Shown here: piece after piece, positions 25,746-43,386 of the stretch
How the letters are laid out: each line of letters opens with the position of its first letter
Position numbering within the stretch: position 1 is the first letter of the stretch
Source of the DNA: Selaginella moellendorffii
Lineage: Eukaryota; Streptophyta; Lycopodiopsida; Selaginellales; Selaginellaceae
Direction: 5' to 3'
Assembly (NCBI RefSeq): GCF_000143415.4
Contig: NW_003314266.1
Span: 2,751,010 to 2,815,009, forward strand
DNA length: 64,000 nucleotides
Notes under the pieces: model-generated
What the model saw: only the letters and a program-made list of their open reading frames with translations
Told to the model about the DNA's origin: nothing
Database searches by the model: none
Made by a program: the position numbers and the translations under genes

Positions 25746-26704
25746 TTCGTAATTGGCCTGCAGGTGCATATGTTTGTTATGGAAAATGGTTGGATAACAT
25801 ATAGAAAGATTGAAATACCTCCCAGTTAAGCTGGTTATTTTCCGCGCATGCGAGGGACTCCATCGCCACTCCATTCAATCCTTTCTTCGCAGAGAGCAGC
25901 CACAGCTTTCACATACAGTGCGTGCTCCTGTCGGCAGCAAATCCCATTCAAAAACCAATCGAAACTAAAGAACAATCAAACCACGTACTTGTTCCAACAC
26001 TCTGGCTGCCAAGTCTTGCGGCGTGTCCGTCTCTAGAACAGGAACTTCTCGCTGCGCAAGGATGCTCCCATTCTCATCCACGACATGGATCGTTGCGCTT
26101 GAGACACTGTTACAAAGTTGTTGCAAGCATGAAAGATAGAAGTTACCGAGCGCCGGCAGCCTCGTGGACTTGATTCCGTAGAAACCTTTGCCTCCAAATG
26201 CCGGGAGGAGCGCGGGGTGAATGTTGAGGATGCAGCACGAAATCCACTCCTTGATGCCTGCGAAAGATCGATCACAGATAAAGATAAATCTTCTAGCGCT
26301 TTTAGAAAAAAAGCATGAAACCAACCTCAGAATTTCCACGAGCTTGTTTGGAGAGACTCCATCTGGAGCGAACTTTGTTCTCGGATAATCGCCAGGGAAA
26401 TCCCGTGCTCTCGAGCGTCCTCGCAAGCCATGCATTCTAAAATCCAAGACAAAAGAATGGGAAGAACTAAACTCTAGCTGGCTGGAATGCTATGGATTCT
26501 AGCCTTGGAGAAAAACCAAGAAGAACTAACCTCGAGAATCGATCGTCGCTCTGTGGATGCTCCGAAAGTTTGATCCGCCGCCGGATACCAGGCTTCCTCC
26601 TCATCGCGGGATCGCCTTGCGCTTCTCTGAGGCAGCAGCAATGGGAATCCCAGCTCCGTGGTTGAGGAAAGAAATGCCGCTGCGCGATTGGAACTGGAGC
26701 ACAT
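25746..26704 (-). pseudogene. Broken copy of GAR transformylase gene
   Basis: All five exons of purN (16501-17603) are recognisable in inverted orientation, with the introns, for example NIHPALLPAFGGKGFYGIK and VPVLETDTPQDLAARVLEQ. Exon 1 has lost several blocks, including most of the transit peptide, and the GGGSN loop is out of frame. The piece of exon 3 around ..HQRVDFVLLAGYLKLIPK.. is deleted. The 3' end runs past the old stop into GOGAT sequence. Confidence 0.85.
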
Positions 26705-26741
26705 AATGCAAAAGATCGGGGAGGCTGCTTGGATCGCTTAG

Positions 26742-26777
26742 GATTTGAAGGTCGCGTGTTCGATCCACGCTCACCGC
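26742..26777 (+). pseudogene. 3' half of tRNA-Phe
   Basis: 'gatttgaaggtcgcgtgttc' onward matches tRNA-Phe (16330-16402) from the anticodon stem through the T-arm to ACCGC. The 5' half and the ~90 bp that separate tRNA and purN in the parent are missing, so the half-tRNA abuts the purN copy. It keeps a B-box-like GTTCGATCC but no A-box. Confidence 0.8.
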
Positions 26778-26857
26778 TTAAGCTTTGTGAAAAACAATGG
26801 TGACTTAAATCAAACCTCGGGCGGCGTTATTGGATAACAAGGAAGGGTCTCAAGAAA

Positions 26858-28500
26858 TTGCGCAAGGCAGGTAGCGAGTATGACAAACTCAGCAGGTTTT
26901 CCAAGGAGAAGAGGCTGGTGGGATCCAGACTTGGCCATTTGCTGGGTTTGCTCTACATCCACCAGCACTGGGATCTCTTCCAAGATTTCATCTCCGAAGA
27001 GGTTTTCCAGACTTCCATGCAGCCCTCAACTCGCTCGACGTTTCCTGGACTCAGGTAACAGGTTTGGGGTGGTTTTATGGTGGGAGCTGAACTGACTCAT
27101 GTTTCTGTAGAAGATGCGACTCAAAGGATGGCTGTCAGCGATGCTTTGCTGTTTGACCGCTTTGCTCAGCGCAAAACGGTGAGTGTTTCCTTCCTCCTTT
27201 TGTTTCTGTTTTATGTCTCTTACCAGTTCATGTAGATGGATCTTTCAAGTGAAAAGTTTGGTGAACGAGCTCAACCCGTTTATGAGGCCCTCTCATATGA
27301 TATAGCAGTCATCACCAAGCTACGGCAAACTCAGCAACAGCTGGAGCTGCTGCTCTGCAGCATCAAGTGGGAACCGTTTATCGAGGACTTGCTTGTGCCT
27401 TGCCTTCTTCCAGACGTTCTGACACACCGGGAGAAAGTGGAAGACGCGGTCGCGCATGCTCGGCTCATGTTGATAGAAGCAGACGCGAATATTTTCTATG
27501 GCTGCTCCTTCAACTGTAAGTATGCCGCGCTTTGGTTTATCATTATCTTCTGTGTATGCTGAACTCAAACCAGCAGCAAAGGCTCGGGACTGAGAAACAA
27601 AAGCTCCATGACAGCAGCCAGCTACTCTGGTATAGCTACTCAGCTACCCAGTTTCCTGCTTGTCATCTTCGTCTTGCTTTCCTTGCGTACAGGCACATGC
27701 TTCGCAATCCTTCTCCCATAGACAAGTTGTTCAGGTGCTTTTACCTTGAGGCAGTGCTACATTCAACGACGTATGTCTCCCGTTTTCCTTTCTTATCTTT
27801 GTGAATTCGCTTAAATATTTGTGTCCAGGGCCGGGGGGGTCAAAGTGCTGACCCCGGAAGACTATCCGGACACAGTCCCTCCTGAGTTTCAAGAGGACAT
27901 TTCTGAAAAAGATCTGCGCGTGTTTCGCATCATTCCTCATGAAACTTCGTTCGGGTATGTATACTATGCAAGTGCATTTGAATCTCTCATCTCCTTGATC
28001 TGGTGATCTTGCGCTTTCTGTCTCAGCTCAAAGTCGAACGTGGTTTTTGCAAGACTGTGCGACTTTGACCTCAAGAGCATCCTGTTGGGGGAGCCCGTGG
28101 CCAGGGAAAGGGTGTGCCAAGCTCATATACTTATCGACAAGGTCTGGCCAACTCCAAAGGAGCTGTACGAGTGTCGCTAGAAAAGCCAACAAAACTGTGA
28201 CAAAAAAAATTGCACCTGTCAGCGAGAATACCTGGTCGAGCTGGGACTGAGGCTGCACATTTGGAGGTCCGCTAGAGGCATCAATCACCCATTCCTAGCT
28301 GACCTGCAAAATCCATGGGAAAAGCATGATCTCGATCTCTACGTGGAGTTTGCAGCAAAGACTTGGTCCAGCTTCTTTCTCTTATTTCTCCTTTCCATGA
28401 CAGCAGTGGGTGGAGAGCAACATCACAATGTTGGAACTTGAAAGATGCCGTTAGAGCTCATCCTCGCAGTCTATTTGGCGATCAAGAAGCCAGGTTTGTG
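26858..28500 (+). pseudogene. Unrecognised multi-exon gene, probably decaying
   Basis: Good coding segments with GT-AG borders occur in order: YDKLSRFSKEKRLVGSRLG, ATQRMAVSDALLFDRFAQRK, KFGERAQPVYEALSYDIAVI, LLWYSYSATQFPACHLRLAF with RNPSPIDKLFRCFYLEA, VKVLTPEDYPDTVPPEFQED, VVFARLCDFDLKSILLGEP and LRLHIWRSARGINHPFLADL. The later segments join cleanly (27,780-28,340). Earlier joins do not: phases clash between 26,990-27,110 and between 27,515-27,580, which suggests frameshifts. I do not recognise the family. It begins only about 80 bp after the tRNA fragment, so its promoter may have been replaced by the rearrangement. Confidence 0.45.
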
Positions 28501-28519
28501 TGTGCACTATCCCCTCCCC

Positions 28520-28543
28520 CCTCTCTCTCTCTCTCTCTCTCTC
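28520..28543. repeat. (CT)n microsatellite
   Basis: Twelve CT units preceded by a C-rich run, in the 3' part of the unrecognised gene. Confidence 0.9.
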
Positions 28544-28750
28544 GTGTCTCGTGTGATGATTTAATCGGGAGTGCCTACCACACCTTACAGCCTTTATTAA
28601 GTTACATATAGCTTTCAAAGATATATAGAATGCACAACATCTGCAAACTTGAAGATGTTCCTAGACAAAAATTATTGATACTTGTAGAACTAACGCAATT
28701 GACAGTTGTGGTGGTTGCTGACGATTGTTTGAGCTAAGCACACAGGCATC

Positions 28751-30811
28751 TTACGATTTGAAATACTGCGCACAAGCGGGGCACATGAACGGTACCTGAG
28801 TGACACAGTTGACTTCGTTTCTACGTTCTTCCCCTGCTTCTTCGACTAGATCTGCCCCCTGTTCTGGATCCACCTCCGGTGCTGGATTGTAGTGGACACA
28901 AGGCTGGTGGTACCACAGGTCACAAACGTCACACTGCACCCAGGGAGCATCGCCTCTATCTTCCCAACAGTCGGAGCAGCTTTGCAAATCCTGTGACAGA
29001 CGAGAGTTCCATTAAAGAGGAAAAGGAACAAGAAAACAAAAGACAGCATACCGTTCTGGCTGTGTTTTTCCTGAGCTCGTCCAGCCTCGCATCAATGCTC
29101 GAAAGCTGTACACTGAAGAAGCTGAAAGGCATCACGACGACATAATACTCGAGGCCAGGATGGACTCTAGATGTTGCTCGGTACGAGACCCACCTGTCCG
29201 TGTAAATCACCCACACAAGCACCTTGATCCGCTTGTCGCCAACAAACAGTTCCTCAGCCTTCTTCGCCGTCTTCTTGTGATGAGTGATGGCGTTCTTGGC
29301 GACAGAAAAATGGAGAGCCACGATGAAGTTTTCGTCTTCCAAATAGATGTCAATGCCAGCGTGGTTAAAGTCGTATGGGACATGCGCTGTTCCTTCAACG
29401 GAGAGCAGCTTTCCGGACATTGGTCCATGGAAGTTGAGGACGTGCTTCACTGTTATGTGTGCCCTTTTGCCTTGTGCGTAATAAAAGCCTTGAGTCATAA
29501 ACTTTGTGCTGAGGATTCCTGCCATCTCGGCATTCCAGCCGATGCGAGCCATGTTGTCGTCCTTAGCAACGGCTTGTACCCAGAAGGTGACCTGCTTCCG
29601 CTGCTCATCGAGGTCATCCTCGCGCATGAGTCCAGCTAAGGTGCTAAGCGCATAGGAATGAAAATGAGGGGTGAGAGCCTCGAGCGTTCCATCTTTGCCC
29701 ACGTAGAAGCACTTGGGCTCTAGCAGCAGAGGAAGCCTTGGAACTGTTTCTGTGCCCGTCAACTCTTTCTGGAGCTGCTCTCGAACGTTCCCTCCCAGGT
29801 GGCGCTGGATGAACGTATGTATATCTGCCTCAAATGATATGATGCACTGGTGGAACACTTCCATGTCTGTGTCGAATTGATCCAGCAGCCTTGGAACTCG
29901 ACCTGTTTTAGACAGATCGACGCGCTGGAACTGAAAGAGGTTGAGATAGGATGCCAGTTCTTCGTCCTACAAAGCACACACATCTCAGAATGTGAAGAAC
30001 AAGACGCCTAAGAACTTACATTCAGTCCTCCAACAACCAGCTTGTACTGCGGGGCCTTGGGATGACGAAGGACTTGCGTCCATACACTTGAAATTGAAAC
30101 ACAAAAGACGACGACGCAATATTCGAGAAGCCTGCAGAGAGATTGTAGCCCCGGACTATCTCTCGCCAACCTGTTGCCGTCATCAACGACAATGGTCAGG
30201 TCCACATTTATCATCCTCTTCAAGAAGTTTTCCACGTCGAAGATCGATACTTGGCCCGCCTCTATCGCTTCGAGCTCCTGCAAGGCAGCGTTGTCGTCCA
30301 CAAAAGCCTGAAACAGCCCATCCCAGAGCGTATTCTCCGGGAAAAAAGCCATTTTAACTCCATCGACCAGCATAATCCGACGCGGCCGAGACGAGGAGCC
30401 GATCCTGTCGCGCGCGAACTTGCCATAGAGGTAGAGCACAGACGCTGCGACGCTGCAACTCTTGCCAGCGCCCGGGGTGCCCGTTATGTACCTGAAACCG
30501 TAAATACCGTAAGGACGAAGCTGCTTGCGACCGCGCTTTCCTGGAGCCGAGACTATTATCGATTCTGGGAGTTTGACCTCGGGGCGCTCCTCCTCTATGA
30601 AATCGATGAGCTCCTTGGTGAGAGGCCTGCCCATGTAATCAAACGTCGTCCGGTGCGAGAAATGGTAGACTTCCATAACCTTGGTCGGATCCTGAAGATC
30701 GGCTTCAGTGAGCTGGGCGGAGAAAGCCATGAGCAGCCCATGGATCCTCTCCGCATCCTCACGACGGACATCCACAACCCTCTGGCGCTTGACACCGCCG
30801 CCGTCTTCCAT
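28751..30811 (-). CDS. P-loop NTPase with RHS/Crinkler-like region and C-terminal PHD finger
   Basis: Exons 30171-30811, 30020-30086, 29052-29966 and 28751-28990; 620 aa. The intron 30087-30170 is in frame and could also be retained. Walker A is GTPGAGKS, about residue 112, and a Walker B-like LTIVVDDGN follows about 90 residues later. The middle region ends in AGIDIYLEDENFIVALHFSVAKN...THHKK...VLVWVIYTD, which resembles the restriction-fold region of retrotransposon-hot-spot (RHS) and Crinkler-RHS proteins, though key positions differ. The last exon is a PHD-like zinc finger: CSDCWED, CDVCDLWYHQPC, CPAC. NTPase-REase fusions with this order are usually linked to mobile or effector genes; the PHD end suggests chromatin binding. 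Role unknown; the REase assignment is tentative. Confidence 0.72.
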
Positions 30812-32007
30812 CCAAAAACCCTAATGGTTGCAAAACAATGTACTAAAGGAATATATGTGAATTTTGGCAAGTTCAACTGTTAGACTTAGAGGTGAGCACC
30901 CTCTGGACTAGAGCTTTTGCTATGAAATTAAAAAGATATCTTAAGAATGGAGGTAATAATCTTATATTACTTTAAACTTATTCGAATCTAAGTTGGCAGT
31001 ACTATACAAGTGTTCTTAATATATATTATTCACTGTTATAATTTTCTCCCCATCTGAGTTGGCCATGGTGTGTGAGCTATGGTCCTCACCACTATCTCTA
31101 GGAAGCTACCTCTCAATGTTTGTGACCCAGATTATTTACCTTGAGAGCTATTGAGAATGCTGAAGCTGTGCTTATAGTTTGGAAATATAAACTATGGGTG
31201 CAACACAATCATTTTATGTCAAATCCAACATAGCACTGCCACGATTGAGTTGCTTTGTCTAGGACAAACAAACTCACTCTTATTGGCCACTTCACTACTG
31301 GATATTCTGCGACATGGCTTATTATCGCCAGGTTATTGTTTTGCATCTTCATTTCTCTTTCTTGTTTTTTCTTCTTTCAGTCTCTGGGAGGCATATGAAT
31401 TCCCTTTCTCTTTAGGTGATCTACAAAATGATATAGGATTGTAATAGTTATCTTTGCCACCACTTAGGATTTACATTCCCTCCTCCTTTTATGTCCATTG
31501 CAATCCTAGACCTTTAGTCATAAGTTCCACTTGTTTCCTCTTGAAAGGAATCTCCATTCCTTAACCAGAATGCCAGTAGGTATGGATCTCTATGTTGCTT
31601 TGTTTATCCTAAATGATCATCCACCAGAGCTGCTGGCAACGATCAAATGGAAAGTTCCAAGTGATAATGCTGGCCTGGCTGCGTGAACGATCAAAGATCG
31701 TAGATCAGGTTTCGCCACTCTCCCTATGTCCTCACCGTCTTTGCCCGATTTCTCCCAAACCAAAAGAAGCAAGTCTTTCCTTGTGGGATTTGATTGATAA
31801 GTTGGAGGAAAGCGAAGTTGCTGCTGGTGCTATTGTTCTTCATTTGAATCGTCTGTGTTGATAAGGCGCCATCAAATGCCAGCTAATATCCGGTTTAGAA
31901 CTAATCTGAAAATACACTAAATATAATTTTTGATTAGAACCACTCCTTTAATTAGGATAAAAACCAACCCAACAAAATTTACAACAGGCAAAATTTGGCT
32001 GTCCATT
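30812..32007. other. AT-rich intergenic region, 1.2 kb
   Basis: No gene supported. A stretch near 31611-31690 could encode NDHPPELLATIKWKVPSDN but stops soon and has no context; it may be a decayed exon. Otherwise AT-rich with no clear repeat. Confidence 0.45.
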
Positions 32008-40099
<8,092 letters not shown>

Positions 40100-40634
40100 A
40101 GCTGCTCTCGATCTCTACGCTCGCACCAAGAAGCCTCGAATCAAGCCCTCGCGCGAGTGAAATGCGGGCGGCAGCGATCAGGCACACAATTCCTCGAAAT
40201 CTTGAATCGGACTCGCTCGCTGGGGGGATCCTCTCTCGACAATCACAGAGATCTCTCGGGGGACGCACCGCCAAAGATCGATCGCTCACTGCCTAGACGC
40301 GAAACCCTAGCGCCTGATCGAAGACTAGGAAGCACCACAGCATGGGGAAATATAAATAGCAAAAATATTATTTGTTTTTAAATCTAACATGGTGGGACGT
40401 GGCAAGGGCCGGTAGGACGGGTAGCTCCGTCAATGGATTAAACGGCTGGGATTGATCCCACACAGTGCATCGTAAAAGGATAAGCTCGATCAAAAAATTA
40501 AAGTTTGCGAGATTCGACAAATCTGTCCTATCAAGGTGTAAGTTACTCTTGGCCTCTCAACTTCGCCAATAGACAGGCAACGCTTAAGGGCGGCCAGAGA
40601 CAAAGGGTGCCTGTGTAGCCAAAAAATCGAGGGC
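40100..40634. other. Promoter/leader of GOGAT and spacer
   Basis: No gene supported. AT-rich; 40380-40500 holds likely upstream sequence of the GOGAT gene, which reads leftward. Confidence 0.4.
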
Positions 40635-41146
40635 TTATCGCCTGGAGTTCTTCCAACTTAACCATCCATCTTCATAGGCTCGCTTGGAAAATCTCCAGAT
40701 TTTAAGCTCCTGACTTGTCTCGCGGAAAAGAATGTCTCCTGTTTCAAAGTTCCACCCGGCATCAAATCTCTTACGGACAGAAAAGAAAAAAAGAAAAAAT
40801 AGAAAACTAGAAATCAAAAGCTTACAACATACCAGCAAACTGGAGGTGGAGGAGAGATCGCTTTCGCTTAGTTTTTCTTGCGGAATCTTATAAATGTTGG
40901 CGTCTAGTCGCCCCTTAGCAGCAGCCTAGCAACATCCATCAGGCATTAAAGATAGAGAATAAGAACAACCGAAATAAAAAAGAAAGAAACAATACGAGAA
41001 GGAAACGTGCCCGCCAAGAAAACAATGCTTTGAACACGACACACGATTCCCGGTTAGATCTTAATACAAAGAAGAAACAAGCAAACCTCTCGAGCTTCGC
41101 AATCTTTCATTATTTTACTCCCAAGAGCCAGTGGTCCTGATGCCAT
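40635..41146 (-). CDS. Small unrecognised protein, three exons (95 aa)
   Basis: Exons 41087-41146, 40833-40925 and 40635-40769 join in phase 0 at good GT-AG sites. The predicted sequence begins MASGPLALGSKIMKDCEARE, continues with a charged stretch, then RFDAGWNFETGDILFRETSQ and ends WLSWKNSRR. Only very short exons are involved, so a frame scan misses it. No known domain; the Trp- and Arg-rich tail and lack of a targeting peptide are the only features. The clean splice phase over two introns supports a real gene. Confidence 0.65.
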
Positions 41147-41352
41147 CGCTGGGAAGCGCAAAACCGACCAAAAAAAATACGGAGGGTAGTGTTCCTCGCG
41201 TCACAGTTGACCCCACACAAATAAATTCCCAGAGATATATAACTCGTCCATGTGAAAAATTGCGTGAAAAGCCTGCAGATACGAGCGATCAGAACGACGG
41301 CGACCTCGTCAACTTTTGTCCTAGAGCGAACCTTGTCGCGACAGGTTTGCAG

Positions 41353-43358
41353 TTAAATATATCGCACGAGCTTCCTTAACTCGGCGCCGTTTCCGTTGGT
41401 CAAGAAGAAGAGCCGGTTGATGGCATCCTCCTGAGGCTCATTGTGCAACAGATTTTGCCTGAGAAACAGCCAACAGTTGTAAAGATGTCAAGGAAAAGAG
41501 GAGACCGTAGCATTACTTGTGATAGTATCGAATAGCGGCGTGAATCTCTTCCTTGTCTGCGCGAGCAACGTCAATTCGAAACCTCTTCGGAGCTCCGGGA
41601 AGTTCCAGGGGAAGCTTGCCGACAGCTGTCGACTGTGAAAAGGCTCCAACAAAGAGTTGACGCGATGTTTCCATCCTCCGGAAAGCGCTCACCTGTAGTC
41701 AGACAGGGCCATCAGATTTGAAAATGAAAGGTGAAGTTAACAAACCATTCCTAGCTCTTTGGCATGAATTTGACGAGTCTTCTTAAAATCCAGGAATTGG
41801 TGATACTCGCTGAACGTAAACCAACTGTTAAACTGCAACAGGGACCCAGAATGGTCAGAAGGAAAACATTGAAACCACGTATACAACCTCGTCAACCGCG
41901 ATCAGGACTGGGAACTCTGTGACGAGATCAAGCTCTTGTCTCAATCTCACAACGATGTTGGAGGCAGCAGCTTGCACGTCAAGCCCCTTTTCCACAAGAT
42001 CTTTCACGGTCGAGTTCTCCGGCATAGTAATTTCTTGTGGACCTGGTATACGACCAAGCGCAGCAGTTTCACCCAAAAATATAGGATCCGGAACACGACA
42101 CTTGATCTGTTCCAGCATTTCGCCATGACTGTCCAAAAACTCCTAGAAAATGAAGCAAATTAGTTACAAGCATAAAAACTGCAAGTGAATGCTTACCCGT
42201 AAAACCTTCTGAGCTTGTATAGGTGTGTCCCAAAGTCCAGTAAGCTCATTCAAATAATAGTACCCTCCCCTGGTCCATTCTTGGCCCCTGGGTACGTAAA
42301 AAACAAGCCAACCTTGAGCACGAGCCCATTGGACAATCACCGCGAGAGCAAAACTTTTTCCACATCCTACAGGTCCATCGAGAATGTGGTGCTTGGAGCC
42401 CCTCATCCCTGAGAGATGTTACAAAGGTCAGACAAAAACACAAGAGTGCCTAAACTTACTTTGATCTTTCTTGCTAGATATATGGAGCTTCATGCCGTCG
42501 TCCTTCTTTGCCTCTTCATCCTCATCTTCCGCATGAGTATCATCTTTGTCTTGGACCTCTTCGCTCGACTTCTCTCCTTCTTCAGAGGTAACACTTGTGT
42601 CGGATTCCTCGCTCTTCACGCTAGCTTTCGGCTTATCCGCTTTCACAAAGACGGCATCCCTGGCGAGATTGTAAGGCAAAACGTCCGGCGAGACGAAAGC
42701 AAACTCGCCAGTGGCGGAGTACTGGAGCTTGTTAATGATTTCAAGAACACATCTTCTAACTCGAACGAACCTGCTTCTCGACATCTCAAATTCTTTCATA
42801 ACTCCCTTCGGAAATCCTTCAGTAAAGTACTTCGTCACATCCTCCTCACTACAAAAGAAAAAAAAGAGAGCGTCTTCAGTCTCCATTTCTCGAAGAACAA
42901 TGAAGAATAGAAACTCACCTTATGTGGAAGTACTTGTTGATATCCTCGGCAGTGATCTCGTGAACTTTCCTTGCTCCAGTGAAGAGATTGTCCTCGGCAA
43001 TCTCTCCTGGTTCCTTAATGGTATAATCCTCAATGCCTACAGTCCCTGTGCTACCACCACCCCCTTCCGATGCTCCAGCGCCTCCTTTCCCAGACCCCTT
43101 CCCTCCAGCAGCTCCTTTCTTCCCTCCTTTCGCCGCCTGAGGGCCCTTCTTCGTCTTGGCCTTGGGCGTCACGGCTCCCTTCTTCGTCGTCGCAAACCCG
43201 CGCCTGAAATCCAATCCTCCCAGGCCTACATTGCTCAATCCATGATCCCCGCCGATAATCGCCGGAGCGCATTCTCTAGCATTACATCGACACAGACCTG
43301 GGCTTGCGCTCCGCGGCACTGATCGAGCGAGGCGCCATAGCCGCGCCGCGGCGGACAT
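41353..43358 (-). CDS. Mitochondrial small-subunit ribosomal protein mS29 (DAP3-like)
   Basis: Seven exons (42919-43358, 42460-42848, 42197-42408, 41888-42142 and three more) give about 554 aa. The N-terminus (MSAAARLWRLARSVPRSAS) is a mitochondrial presequence, followed by a Gly/Lys/Ala-rich linker (KGGKKGAAGGKGSGKGG). The DAP3 core has a P-loop LDGPVGCGKSFALAVIVQWA, then WLVFYVPRGQEWTRGGYYY, VLIAVDEFNSWF and the C-terminal GNGAELRKLVRYI. mS29 is a GTP-binding protein of the mitoribosome head. The middle linker carries a long acidic insert (EEGEKSSEEVQDKDDTHAED), less usual. Its ATG is only 28 bp past the stop of the upstream PPR gene, same strand. Confidence 0.9.
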
Positions 43359-43386
43359 CGCCAGAGTCTCTCCAAGAGGAAGAACC

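Noticed and set aside
25482-25874. Long minus-strand ORF spanning purN and GOGAT pieces, read as a fusion protein
   Set aside because: It reads through an intron and the junction of two broken genes; both flanks are frameshifted, so a real fusion protein is unlikely.
29160-29639. 159-codon plus-strand ORF opposite the NTPase-PHD gene
   Set aside because: Antisense shadow; the minus-strand four-exon gene has domains and splice support.
31611-31690. Possible exon NDHPPELLATIKWKVPSDN in the GOGAT 3' intergenic region
   Set aside because: Stops soon after and lacks splice or family support.
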